Shown piece after piece: positions 1-6,895 of a stretch of DNA of 8,712 nucleotides (within the stretch, counting starts at the first letter, position 1; each line of letters opens with the position of its first letter). The notes under the pieces are model-generated. The model did not search any database, had not been told where the DNA came from, and saw nothing but the letters and a program-made list of their open reading frames with translations. Source of the stretch: JBMNNU01 sp050942695 (lineage in GTDB: Bacteria > Chloroflexota > UBA6077); contig JBMNNU010000128.1 in the NCBI GenBank assembly GCA_050942695.1, positions 1-8,712 on the forward strand, given 5' to 3'. The position numbers were made by a program, and so were the translations under genes.

Positions 1-967
1 CTATCGCTCCTATCGTCTGCCCTTTGGCCACCCTCGCCTGTTGGTCCACATATAAAGCGCTTAGGTGGCCGTACAGACTTTGATACCCGTTCCCGTGGTC
101 GATAATCAGGTGCCAGCCGTAATCGTAATCTACCTTTACGGCGGTTATTACCACCCCTCCGTCCGCGGCGTATACCGGAACGCCCTCATCAGCCGCGATA
201 TCGATGCCTCGATGGCCTGGATCGTAGAAGTAGGTGGTGATGAGGCCGGTCGCCGGCCAGATAAAGCCGCTGCTTTCCGCGATATTGGGTATGGGCTCCG
301 GCGATCTGGCTCCGCCCCGGCTGCTGATGTTCGCCCTCGCTAGAACGGTCTCATCCTCGGGTACGAGCAGCCGTTGGCCTGCCACCACCTGAGGCGGATC
401 GCCCAGGTCGTTCGCCTCCAGCAACCGGTCTATATCCACCCCGTACGCCGATGCGATATCCTGCAGGCTTTCGCCATCAGCTACGCAGTGCACGACCCCC
501 GGCACCGCCGGCACCAGCAACCGATCGCCCACGCTCAGGCGGTTGGGGTCATCCAGAGCGTTCAGCGCTGCCAGGATACTCGAAGTTACCCCGAAGTTGA
601 AGGCTATCTGGCTGAGAGTGTCCCCCGGTTGCACCTCGTAGATGAAAGGCTTTTTGCTCGATTCCGGCTGGCTCTCCACAGATGGCGGGGTTTGTGTATG
701 GGTGGATTCCGCTCCCTGATTGGCTGCCGGATCCGATGTGGACTCAGGCTGCTGAGAGAAGAGCGCGAGATCGCCTGATTTGGCTAGAACGTTCAATCCG
801 TGGTGCGAGAAGGTCGCCAGCTCGGCGCTTGCCGGCGCGGGACTTGTCGAAACCGCTACGATGGTGAACAGCAGTAAACAGAGCATGGCAAGGAGGCTCA
901 AGCTAGGTTTGTGCTGAGCCAGGGAGGGCTGCAGGCGAGGAGGTCGGGCTGGAGCGATCGTCGTCAC
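1..967 (-). CDS. Secreted LysM-LysM-M23 peptidoglycan peptidase (3' end beyond left edge)
   Basis: Predicted extracellular cell-wall hydrolase: two peptidoglycan-binding LysM modules followed by an M23 (LytM-type) zinc metallopeptidase domain that would cut peptide cross-links. The minus frame is open from 1183 to the left edge. Numbered from GTG 967: basic n-region, hydrophobic segment around residues 23-38 (LLAMLCLLLFTIVAVS), likely signal-peptidase site after ASA, Ser/Thr/Pro/Gln-rich spacer, LysM1 about 110-153 (YEVQPGDTLSQIA, ending LLVPA), LysM2 about 160-203 (DGESLQDIA, ending LLVPE), then M23 from about 235 (FIWPATG). The first zinc motif HxxxD is present (H252, D256 in HRGIDIA), followed by DHGNGYQSLYGHLS. 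The second motif (HLH) should lie beyond the edge. The start is uncertain: neither GTG 967 nor ATG 886 has a clear ribosome binding site, and TTG 1102, with AAGG 9 nt upstream, would add a second hydrophobic segment (WGLAIAVSTLSAFFLAA). It has its own promoter at 1286-1314. Family call firm; start weak. Confidence 0.9.
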   Translation of the reverse strand, partial: MTTIAPARPPRLQPSLAQHKPSLSLLAMLCLLLFTIVAVSTSPAPASAELATFSHHGLNVLAKSGDLALFSQQPESTSDPAANQGAESTHTQTPPSVESQPESSKKPFIYEVQPGDTLSQIAFNFGVTSSILAALNALDDPNRLSVGDRLLVPAVPGVVHCVADGESLQDIASAYGVDIDRLLEANDLGDPPQVVAGQRLLVPEDETVLARANISSRGGARSPEPIPNIAESSGFIWPATGLITTYFYDPGHRGIDIAADEGVPVYAADGGVVITAVKVDYDYGWHLIIDHGNGYQSLYGHLSALYVDQQARVAKGQTIGAI

Positions 968-1285
968 GCGGCCACGTGACTGCCAGCAAGCAGCCAGGAA
1001 AAACGCCGACAGCGTGGAAACAGCTATCGCCAATCCCCAACGGCTTCCGCCACTCGGTAACCGGTAGACGGGTAATTCGGATGGTCGGCGGCAATTGTTC
1101 AATCTGCACAGCCTTGGCGGTAGACTGCCAGCCTCGGATCGAGCGCGCCCGGCAGACCCCGCAGGCGAGCCAGAGCCTGCAACCTACGCATCTACAAGGA
1201 GTAAACGGGTAAATGCATCACCAATAACCATCGGTGATCAGTAGCGAGCGATAGCAGATGATGAAGGAAGCACGGCTGACGTCTT
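968..1285 (-). other. Long leader / unresolved N-terminal region of the LysM-M23 gene
   Basis: The stretch lies between the predicted promoter and the GTG 967 start. The peptidase frame stays open back to a TAG at 1184-1186, so part of it may be coding if TTG 1102 is the real start. Otherwise it is a 5' untranslated region of about 310 nt. A short minus-strand ORF from ATG 1191 (MRRLQALARLRGLPGAL..., 30 residues, stop at 1099-1101) and one from GTG 1109 (68 residues) are possible but lack good ribosome binding sites and family resemblance. No terminator hairpin with a U-run was seen. Confidence 0.4.
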
Positions 1286-1314
1286 ATTATATACCTCTTC
1301 AACCAATTTGTTAA
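1286..1314 (-). promoter_or_regulatory. Sigma70-type promoter for the LysM-M23 gene
   Basis: On the minus strand a -35 box TTAACA (1314-1309, 5/6 of TTGACA) is followed by a 17-nt spacer and a perfect -10 box TATAAT (1291-1286). It sits about 40 nt past the GNAT stop codon, in the only clearly AT-rich patch of the area. Transcription would start near 1279. This implies that the peptidase is transcribed separately from the GNAT gene. Confidence 0.6.
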
Positions 1315-1354
1315 TAGGAAATACTTCTCAAAACGAGTATAGAGGGAGGGGGAG

Positions 1355-1885
1355 TTATTGAGGCTCGGGGTCGAGGCTGAGGGAGTAGCCTTTGACGAGC
1401 ACTCCGGGAGCAGGGCTGAAGTCCAGCTCAGGCGCTCGCACGAAACCTAGCCGCTCGTAGAGGCGAACCGCGGCCTGCATCATGTCGGACGTATGGAGGG
1501 TGAGCTCTTTTGCGCCGGCCAGTCGTGCCCGCCGCACGCACTCCTCTACGAGCGCGGCACCGATGCCCCGGCCACGCGCCTCCGGCGCAACGGCCAGTAG
1601 CCGCACCTCAGGTCTCTCCCGAATAAGGGTTCTTCCGTCTATCGTACGGATCGGAGTCCCAGCCGGGCACAGCAGGACGCTGCCCACGATAGCGCCGCTC
1701 AGCTCCGCTACTATCCGCTCCTCCGGCCCCTTTTCGGCGAGGGTATCCTCCACTGACTGCAAGTAGGCCTGCCAGTGGGTTGGGTCCATTAGATCCCTGT
1801 ATTGCTCGAAAGCCGCCAGGGTGACCTTCTTGATGGCTTCCTGATCGTCTTCACGGGCATCGCGAATCTGTAGCCCGGCCGCCAT
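1355..1885 (-). CDS. GNAT-family N-acetyltransferase
   Basis: Predicted cytoplasmic acetyl-CoA-dependent N-acetyltransferase of 176 residues, the normal length of a single GNAT domain. The N-terminal strand IRDAREDD (7-14) is the usual opening. Motif A is clear: beta-4 EVRLLAVAPEARGRGIGAALV (93-113) includes the pyrophosphate-binding loop R104-G-R106-G107-I-G109. Motif B follows as ELTLHTSDMMQAAVRLYERLGFVR (127-150). The acceptor substrate cannot be told from the sequence; small molecule, protein N-terminus or antibiotic are all possible. The start is ATG 1885 with GGGGTGAG about 8 nt upstream. It lies 142 nt downstream of the membrane protein gene on the same strand, and I found no convincing promoter or terminator in that gap. 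Family certain, substrate unknown. Confidence 0.93.
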   Translation of the reverse strand: MAAGLQIRDAREDDQEAIKKVTLAAFEQYRDLMDPTHWQAYLQSVEDTLAEKGPEERIVAELSGAIVGSVLLCPAGTPIRTIDGRTLIRERPEVRLLAVAPEARGRGIGAALVEECVRRARLAGAKELTLHTSDMMQAAVRLYERLGFVRAPELDFSPAPGVLVKGYSLSLDPEPQ

Positions 1886-2027
1886 TTCCTTGGCTCACCC
1901 CCCGGCATCTCTACGACAATTGGACCGATTCCAGCCCGTCTGCCCGATAATCTGCGACTGATCGCCGGCCTTGCTCGGCTTTGCGGTCAATTTCAAGAAC
2001 TGGGCCTATCTACGACATCATTCCGCA

Positions 2028-2873
2028 TCATTCAAAACACCCCTGTTGCCGCAGCGATTGATGTGCGTGGGGGCAGCTTTTCTGGCCCGACTGCCCGCTC
2101 AGGTTCCGCATGTAGAACAGCAGCGCCAGAGAGCCCGCCACTGCGAGAAAGATATACATCGCCAACTGCTCGAACGCAATCGCGTACCCAAGCTGCATCT
2201 GGCGAAAGGTACCCAGCGTCAGCAGGATGCCGGAAGCCACCGCCTTGAACAGCAGTATCCCGCCCAGCAGGTATCCTAGCGGTCGCCGCCTCCAGACCTG
2301 AACCGCAGCATACGTCATTGCGGGGATCAAGAAGCATAGGTCGAACACGAACACCAGGTCGGCTCCAACTGCTTGCTGCCTATTGATAGCCTGAACGATC
2401 ATCATGAGCCAGATTGGGACGAAGAGAAGCGCCATCCCCAGCACCACGCCGATAAAGCGGACCGGCATCCTCTCGCCGACTTGGCAGGCGAAGGCCTCAA
2501 TATCTGCGCCAGTCAGCAGGCCGATCAGGGAGTAGGTAGCGAGCCCCACGAGCGCCAGGTAGAGTGGGTAGATAGCGGTGTAGGCGAAGCCGAAGACGTA
2601 GAACGAGTAGTAGTAGGCGACGTACACTAGTACTCCGACCCACACGACGAATGCACGAGCCGAGTCGCGCCCGGTGTAGTACATCGCCGCCAGCAGCAGT
2701 GGGGCGGCGATCAGCGACATCCCGTCCTGGACCGGCAGGCCTGGCAGCAGCGCCTCGGCGAAAAAGGGCGCGTAAAGGCTATCTAGCAGCAATCCCGCGG
2801 AGGCGGTAACGGCAAGAAAAGCGGCAATCAGCGTTCCCATCAAGTAGTAAGGTCGAAGGGACCCTCGGATCAT
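2028..2873 (-). CDS. Eight-helix integral membrane protein of unknown function
   Basis: A 281-residue hydrophobic protein with about eight predicted transmembrane segments, near residues 10-30, 52-67, 73-95, 99-121, 138-162, 170-193, 199-221 and 232-255. Notable features are an aromatic-rich helix (YVAYYYSFYVFGFAYTAIYPLY, 84-105), a basic loop WRRRPLG (194-200), which suggests a cytoplasmic loop, and a short polar Cys/His-containing tail (QKSCPHAHQSLRQQGC, 264-279). I see no ATPase, protease, transporter or cofactor motif, and I do not recognise the family. The start is ATG 2873 with GGGAGGAA about 6 nt upstream, a strong ribosome binding site. Coding is supported by the hydrophobic periodicity over the whole frame; overlapping ORFs on either strand are shadows. 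Its neighbours give no functional clue. Confidence 0.85.
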   Translation of the reverse strand: MIRGSLRPYYLMGTLIAAFLAVTASAGLLLDSLYAPFFAEALLPGLPVQDGMSLIAAPLLLAAMYYTGRDSARAFVVWVGVLVYVAYYYSFYVFGFAYTAIYPLYLALVGLATYSLIGLLTGADIEAFACQVGERMPVRFIGVVLGMALLFVPIWLMMIVQAINRQQAVGADLVFVFDLCFLIPAMTYAAVQVWRRRPLGYLLGGILLFKAVASGILLTLGTFRQMQLGYAIAFEQLAMYIFLAVAGSLALLFYMRNLSGQSGQKSCPHAHQSLRQQGCFE

Positions 2874-2897
2874 TGCACGTTCCTCCCTGAGCGATTT

Positions 2898-3116
2898 CTA
2901 ATTCGGCGAGACGCTAAGCACCCATTTATTGCCATTGGTCTCTATTGTCGAATCAGCATTGTTTTGGAGAATATCGTGCGCCGAGTGTACTAGGTTGGCC
3001 TCGGGCAGCCATCGGCCTTTCAGACGAAAAGCCTCTACGGCTAATGGCTGAGGTTCCGGCTTATGATGAGAGATGGGGGCCGGGTCGGAAGCTAAGTCGA
3101 TGCAAGTAACCGGCAT
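2898..3116 (-). CDS. Doubtful 72-residue ORF in the aldolase-membrane protein gap
   Basis: An open minus-strand frame with a protein-like C-terminal half (FRLKGRWLPEANLVHSAHDILQ, then a polar tail). Against it: no Shine-Dalgarno upstream of ATG 3116, the start codon lies inside the left arm of a 13-bp inverted repeat, and there is no family resemblance. It could be a small unknown protein, a decayed gene fragment or a chance frame. It is recorded because nothing else explains this stretch. Confidence 0.2.
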   Translation of the reverse strand: MPVTCIDLASDPAPISHHKPEPQPLAVEAFRLKGRWLPEANLVHSAHDILQNNADSTIETNGNKWVLSVSPN

Positions 3117-3156
3117 AGGCGCTCAGCTTACTATCGGAAGCACGAGCGCCTATGCC
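3112..3156. repeat. Perfect 13-bp inverted repeat with 19-nt loop
   Basis: GGCATAGGCGCTC at 3112-3124 is the exact reverse complement of GAGCGCCTATGCC at 3144-3156, separated by 19 nt. In the aldolase transcript (minus strand) it would form a stable GC-rich hairpin about 50 nt past the stop codon. Neither side is followed by a T-run, so it is not a standard intrinsic terminator. It could be a 3' stabilising stem, a Rho-linked termination or processing site, one copy of a dispersed palindromic repeat, or an operator-like site. Confidence 0.85.
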
Positions 3157-3204
3157 AGATTCGCAGATCGAGCCTTCAATTCAACACAGAATGGATCGAG
3201 TGCT

Positions 3205-4248
3205 TTAGCCTGCGAAGCCGTACACCTTCTTCATGTCGTCCAGCGTCATCGGGGCGTAGTCCCCGGCGTGGCCGGCGGCGCCAAACTGGATCATGCGGGC
3301 CTTCACCACCTCGGCTGCGGCTGCTCGCGCGGGCCCCATCCAATCGCGCATGTCGAACTTCTCAGGGTGCTCAGCCATAAACTTGCGCACAGCGCCGGTC
3401 ATCGCCAGACGGATGTCCGTGTCCACGTTGATCTTGCGCACACCGTGCTGGATGCCGCGCTGTATCTGCTCGATCGGAATGCCGTGGGTCCCCGGCATCT
3501 TGCCGCCGTAGCGGTTGATGATATCTACAAGCTCGATAGGCACCGAGCTAGAGCCGTGCATCACCATGTGGCAGTTCGGCAGGCGGCGGTGAATCTCCTC
3601 TATCCGCTCCATCGCGAGGGCCGGCGGCAACACCTTACCCGTGACCGGGTCCCTTCGTCCGCTCTTGTAGGCGCCGTGGCTCGTGCCAACCGCAACGGCC
3701 AACGCATCCACCCCCGTCCGTTTGTAGAACTCCTCGGCTTGCGCCGGATCGGTCAGATGCTCGGTTTCTCCCGCAGCCAAACCGGCGCCGTGCTCGTCCT
3801 CGATACCGCCAAGCACACCGATCTCGCCCTCAACGCTGATACCGAGCGGATGGGCGAGCTCGACCACCCTGCTGGTAATCTCTACATTTGCTTCATAACT
3901 GTTCGGAGTCTTGCCGTCCTCGGCTAGCGAGCCGTCGATCATCACGGAGGTAAAGCCGAGCGCAATGGCCTGCTTGACCGTCTCGACGCTGTTGCCGTGA
4001 TCCAGGTGCATAGCGACCGGGATATCTGGGTTGTCCTCGACGGCCGCCTGGATGAGGTTGCGCAGGTAGATCATCTTGCTGTACTTCAACGCGCCACGGC
4101 TGGCCTGGATGATCACGGGGCTCTTGGTGTCGGCTGCGGCCTGCATGATCGCTTGGATCTGCTCCATGTTGTTTACGTTGAAAGCGCCAACGCCGTAGCC
4201 ACCCTTAGCCGCTTCATCGAGTATCTGTCGCATAGGTACGAGAGGCAT
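3205..4248 (-). CDS. fba: Class II fructose-bisphosphate aldolase
   Basis: Zinc-dependent aldolase that reversibly splits fructose-1,6-bisphosphate into dihydroxyacetone phosphate and glyceraldehyde-3-phosphate in glycolysis, gluconeogenesis or the Calvin cycle. At 347 residues it is full length for the type B (CbbA-like) group. The expected residues are present: HLDHG (81-85) with catalytic D83 and zinc ligand H84, EGEIGVLGG (140-148), GTSHGAYK (188-195) with zinc ligand H191, MHGSSSV (230-236) with zinc ligand H231 and the phosphate-binding GSSS, and the ketose-phosphate motif INVDTDIR (273-280). KMPGTHGIPIEQIQRGIQHGVRK (250-272) is typical of this subgroup. The start is ATG 4248 with AAAGGAG 7 nt upstream. 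It is divergent from the GT9 gene, with 155 nt between the starts. Related tagatose-bisphosphate aldolases share the fold, but length and motifs favour fructose-bisphosphate. Confidence 0.97.
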   Translation of the reverse strand: MPLVPMRQILDEAAKGGYGVGAFNVNNMEQIQAIMQAAADTKSPVIIQASRGALKYSKMIYLRNLIQAAVEDNPDIPVAMHLDHGNSVETVKQAIALGFTSVMIDGSLAEDGKTPNSYEANVEITSRVVELAHPLGISVEGEIGVLGGIEDEHGAGLAAGETEHLTDPAQAEEFYKRTGVDALAVAVGTSHGAYKSGRRDPVTGKVLPPALAMERIEEIHRRLPNCHMVMHGSSSVPIELVDIINRYGGKMPGTHGIPIEQIQRGIQHGVRKINVDTDIRLAMTGAVRKFMAEHPEKFDMRDWMGPARAAAAEVVKARMIQFGAAGHAGDYAPMTLDDMKKVYGFAG

Positions 4249-4403
4249 CTATCTACTCCTTTCAGCATTATCCTACCAAGTAGAACAAAAGTTTACCAGA
4301 TTTCGCAGCCAGAGGCCGGGGGAGACGGCTACAGGATTCGAGGCGGTGAACCTCCGGTATACCTCTTGCAAACAGTTGTTCATCCAACATGAGGAGAGAG
4401 TCA
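4249..4403. promoter_or_regulatory. Divergent intergenic region (aldolase / GT9)
   Basis: Both flanking genes start outward from this 155-nt gap, so it must carry promoters for each unless they are transcribed from further away. Ribosome binding sites are clear on both sides: AAAGGAG before ATG 4248 on the minus strand and GAGGAGAG at 4391-4398 on the plus strand. A minus-strand GATAAT near the aldolase has only a poor -35 partner, and I found no strong promoter for the GT9 gene. Confidence 0.45.
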
Positions 4404-5477
4404 ATGCGCCAGGGTTGCTGGGCAGAAGCTCGCAACATTCTGCTCGTCCGGCTGGATAACATGGGGGACGTGATCCTGCTCTCGCCAGCGGTTCGAACCC
4501 TGGCCGAAAGCCTGCCGGGCGCCAGGCTCACCCTTCTGGCAAGTCCTGCCGGTTCGCAAGCAGCGCCGCTCGTCCCACGGATCGATGAAACGATCGTTTG
4601 GCGAGCGGTATGGCAGGATGTCGGGCACAAGATGCCTTTGGACCCCGACCGCGAGATGGAGCTAGTGAAGATGCTGCGCGACCGCAGGTTCGACGCAGCA
4701 GTGATCTTCACCAGCTTCTCCCAGACCCCCTACGGCCCAGCCTACGTCTGTTACCTGGCCGGCATCCCGTTGCGACTCGGGGATTCTAAGGAGTTCGGCG
4801 GCAGCCTCCTGACTAATGAGGTAAGAGACATGCCGGACGAAATCCAACAGGCAGAGAGGAACCTCCGTCTACTGGAGAGCGTGGGCTTCGAGGTAAAGAG
4901 CCGCCATCTCGAGCTGCAGATCCCGGCTAGCGCTAGGGAGGCTGCTCGCGGTATTCTGACGTCGCGCGGCATAGAGACAGATGAGCCGTACATCGTTATC
5001 CACCCCTGGGCTAGCTGCCAGGCGCGCCGCTACCCGCTCGCTCGGTTCGTCGAAGTCGCCCGCGAGCTTTTCAACAGAACCGGCTTGCCGATCCTGTTCA
5101 CCGGTTCGTCCAAGGAGGCTCCGGCTATCGAGACGGAGATCGCAAGCTGTCCGGGTCGAGTGCAATCGTTGGCCGGTGAGACGGCGGTTGAGGAGTTCGC
5201 CGCCCTGCTGGAGAGGGCTAAGCTGATTTTTTGCAACAACACCATCCCTCTGCACCTGGGCGACGCCTTTGGGGTACCGATGGTGGTAACCTACTCTGGG
5301 ACCGATCTAGTAAGCCAGTGGGCTCCTAGATACGCGCCAGCGAAGATATTGAGAAAGGATACCCCCTGCACCCCCTGCTATCTCTTCGATTGCCCGTACA
5401 ACCAGGAATGCCTCGACCTGGCTCCGCTGGAAGTGGTTGCAGCGGCGGAGGAGATGCTAAGCGACTCACATCGATAA
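4404..5477 (+). CDS. Glycosyltransferase family 9 (heptosyltransferase-like)
   Basis: GT-B fold transferase related to ADP-heptose:LPS heptosyltransferases, predicted to add a sugar from a nucleotide donor to a cell-surface glycan at the cytoplasmic face of the membrane. From ATG 4404 it has 357 residues, normal for the family. The N-terminal signature NILLVRLDNMGDVILLSPAVRTL (11-33) and the second-domain HPWASCQARRYPLARFVEVAREL (200-222) are typical. The donor-site loop reads IFCNNTIPLHLGDAFGVPMV (275-294), where the family usually has a (N/S)DSGPxHxAxAxGxP pattern. The C-terminus carries the cysteine cluster CxxCxxxxCxxxxxC (C322, C325, C330, C336), common in bacterial GT9 proteins. ATG 4389 is in frame upstream but lacks a ribosome binding site; GAGGAGAG (4391-4398) sits 5 nt before ATG 4404. 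The true acceptor is unknown; many organisms without classical LPS carry such genes for other surface glycans. Confidence 0.92.
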   Translation: MRQGCWAEARNILLVRLDNMGDVILLSPAVRTLAESLPGARLTLLASPAGSQAAPLVPRIDETIVWRAVWQDVGHKMPLDPDREMELVKMLRDRRFDAAVIFTSFSQTPYGPAYVCYLAGIPLRLGDSKEFGGSLLTNEVRDMPDEIQQAERNLRLLESVGFEVKSRHLELQIPASAREAARGILTSRGIETDEPYIVIHPWASCQARRYPLARFVEVARELFNRTGLPILFTGSSKEAPAIETEIASCPGRVQSLAGETAVEEFAALLERAKLIFCNNTIPLHLGDAFGVPMVVTYSGTDLVSQWAPRYAPAKILRKDTPCTPCYLFDCPYNQECLDLAPLEVVAAAEEMLSDSHR

Positions 5478-5635
5478 TCGACCCTCTCCACTACAAGGCG
5501 AGCTCCCTGGCCTCCCGCAGCACAGCCTCAACATTACTATCCACAGATCTATCCGCCACGGAACCTACTGATCATTGCATCGAGGAACGGCGCAGCTTAG
5601 CTCCGCTACGTATGGTAACCAAGGTAGTTCGCGGA
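5478..5635. other. 158-nt convergent intergenic region, no clear terminator
   Basis: The GT9 gene and the dehydrogenase gene converge here, but I found no hairpin followed by a U-run on either strand. On the minus strand, short frames read in a protein-like way: VIRELPWLPYVAEL..., whose GTG overlaps the dehydrogenase stop as ATGTGATC, then VADRSVDSNVEAVLREAREL. These could be remnants of a lost downstream gene or chance. No family is recognisable. Confidence 0.4.
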
Positions 5636-6700
5636 TCACATCGGGGGAGTGAGTCCCAAATCGCGACACACCTTTTCGAGTCGCTCCCAGCTTTCGTCAG
5701 GGATGGGCACTGTCCCGCGCGCCAGAAGAGATTCGCGGAGCCGTTGGCCCCTTTCTCCTGGGACGAGGATTTCGCCTGCGCCCTCGATGCGTGCGCTCGA
5801 TTTCACCTGATCGATCTGTTCGTCGACACGCGCTCGGAACTTCTCCAAGGCCATGAACGGGCTGATATCGAGCGCCCAGTAAAACTGGCCGATGTCGCTG
5901 CCCGCGATGCTTGCCGTCTGGGCGAACCCTCCTCCGGTGAGGACTCCCGCCAGAACGTCCACAACCATCGCCAAGCCAAAACCCTTGTGCGATCCAACCG
6001 GCCACCCTAGAGGTAGGATCGATCCAATAGGTCCGCCACCTCCTGGCGGCCAGAATTCGCGTGGTTCGGTTGTTGGGCGCCCCTTTTCATCCGCGATCAG
6101 CCCTTCAGGCACTTTCTCTCCCCTGAGCGCTGCAATACGCATCTTCAGTGCGGCGGTGCTGCTGGTTGCGGTATCGAAAATCAACGGGTAGTGGCGGCCG
6201 GCTGGGACGCCGAAGGCAAGGGGATTGGTCCCGAAAACCTTCGTCGATCCACCCGGTGGAGCCACCGCAGGTTCGGCATTCACGCAGGCGAATCCGATGA
6301 CACCGGCTCGGGCTGCCAACTCCACGTAGGGCGCGAGGGCTATTACAGTACCGGCGTTGCGCACTGCAGCGCACGCTATCCCGCGATTGGAGCGCGCGCG
6401 CTCAATACACCAGCGGATCGCTTGCATCCCGGAGATTACACCGAAGCCTCTGTCTCCGTCCAGGAGCAACGCGCTCTCGGTCTCACTCACTACCCGCACG
6501 TTTGGCCGTGGGTTATGTCGCCCACTCCTCAAGGCAGAGGGCAGCATGCCGAGAAACCAGACCCCATGGTCAGGGTAGCCGCGCAGGTCGCCGTCAACCA
6601 TGACATCGGCCACCATGGCGGAATGGGTTTCGGGGTGGCCGTAACGCTGAAGTATCTCGGTAGCGCAATCCCGAAGGGCGCGGATAGGCAGGTGACGCAT
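5636..6700 (-). CDS. Malate/L-lactate dehydrogenase family (Ldh_2) oxidoreductase with altered active-site motif
   Basis: NAD(P)-dependent 2-hydroxyacid oxidoreductase of the Ldh_2 family, which includes malate, L-lactate, ureidoglycolate and 2,3-diketogulonate oxidoreductases and is unrelated to classical LDH/MDH. It has 354 residues, full length. Conserved blocks visible are GDLRGYPDHGVW (37-48, with H45), GDRGFGVISGMQAI (82-95), VFGTNPLAFGVP (155-166), DTATSSTA (176-183), VPEG (197-200) and GSHKGFGLAMVVDVLAGVLTGGG (236-258). The usual VRNSNHFG block, which supplies the catalytic histidine, instead reads VRNAGTVIALAPY (113-125), so Thr118 stands where His is expected. The protein may therefore be catalytically changed. 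The start is ATG 6700 with GAGGAGT about 8 nt upstream. It is convergent with GT9 and divergent from ABC-F. Substrate unknown. Confidence 0.92.
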   Translation of the reverse strand: MRHLPIRALRDCATEILQRYGHPETHSAMVADVMVDGDLRGYPDHGVWFLGMLPSALRSGRHNPRPNVRVVSETESALLLDGDRGFGVISGMQAIRWCIERARSNRGIACAAVRNAGTVIALAPYVELAARAGVIGFACVNAEPAVAPPGGSTKVFGTNPLAFGVPAGRHYPLIFDTATSSTAALKMRIAALRGEKVPEGLIADEKGRPTTEPREFWPPGGGGPIGSILPLGWPVGSHKGFGLAMVVDVLAGVLTGGGFAQTASIAGSDIGQFYWALDISPFMALEKFRARVDEQIDQVKSSARIEGAGEILVPGERGQRLRESLLARGTVPIPDESWERLEKVCRDLGLTPPM

Positions 6701-6744
6701 CTACTACTCCTCGATTATCTTGATTGCGCTTCCGAATCGTGGTT

Positions 6745-6775
6745 ATTGTATGGCATCGTTAACGTTATTCGTCAA
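6745..6775 (-). promoter_or_regulatory. Possible promoter for the Ldh_2 dehydrogenase
   Basis: On the minus strand TTGACG (6775-6770) and TACAAT (6750-6745) each match the sigma70 consensus at 5/6. The spacer is 19 nt, longer than the ideal 17, which weakens the call. It would place transcription start about 40 nt before ATG 6700. Confidence 0.35.
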
Positions 6776-6813
6776 TACCCCGTAGAGCGTCGGTTCCCCC
6801 ACTCATAAAACCC

Positions 6814-6842
6814 TGGACTCAAGGCCGTTTTGCCTCTATACT
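6814..6842 (+). promoter_or_regulatory. Sigma70-type promoter for the ABC-F leader
   Basis: TGGACT (6814-6819, 4/6 of TTGACA), an exact 17-nt spacer, then TATACT (6837-6842, 5/6 of TATAAT). Transcription would begin near 6849, giving a leader of about 265 nt before the ABC-F start. It is placed so that all the leader ORFs and hairpins described below would be transcribed. Confidence 0.6.
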
Positions 6843-6895
6843 ATAAGTGGTGGTGCACCTCTATAGCGCCATTACACTACACCAGGGAAGGTGAG

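Larger units (their letters stand above)
2874..3204. other. 331-nt gap between aldolase and membrane protein genes
   Basis: Both neighbours lie on the minus strand. The gap holds the doubtful 72-residue ORF, the strong ribosome binding site of the membrane protein gene, and the 13-bp inverted repeat at 3112-3156 about 50 nt past the aldolase stop codon. I found no convincing -35/-10 pair and no hairpin followed by a U-run. Confidence 0.6.

Noticed and set aside
374..867. Plus-strand ORFs opposite the LysM-M23 gene
   Set aside because: The minus frame encodes recognisable LysM and M23 domains without a stop across the whole stretch, so these are shadows.
3073..3927. 284-residue plus-strand ORF opposite the aldolase
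   Set aside because: It is the antisense shadow of the fba coding sequence, which is recognised with all its catalytic motifs. The ORF has His/Arg-rich composition and no domain.
4268..4711. 147-residue minus-strand ORF over the GT9 start
   Set aside because: Antisense to the conserved GT9 N-terminus, Ser/Arg-rich, no motif.
5390..6010. 206-residue plus-strand ORF spanning the GT9 end and the dehydrogenase
   Set aside because: It begins inside the GT9 gene in another frame and runs antisense through the dehydrogenase; composition is non-protein-like.
6191..6808. 205-residue plus-strand ORF opposite the Ldh_2 gene
   Set aside because: Antisense shadow of a clearly conserved dehydrogenase, with no ribosome binding site or family resemblance.
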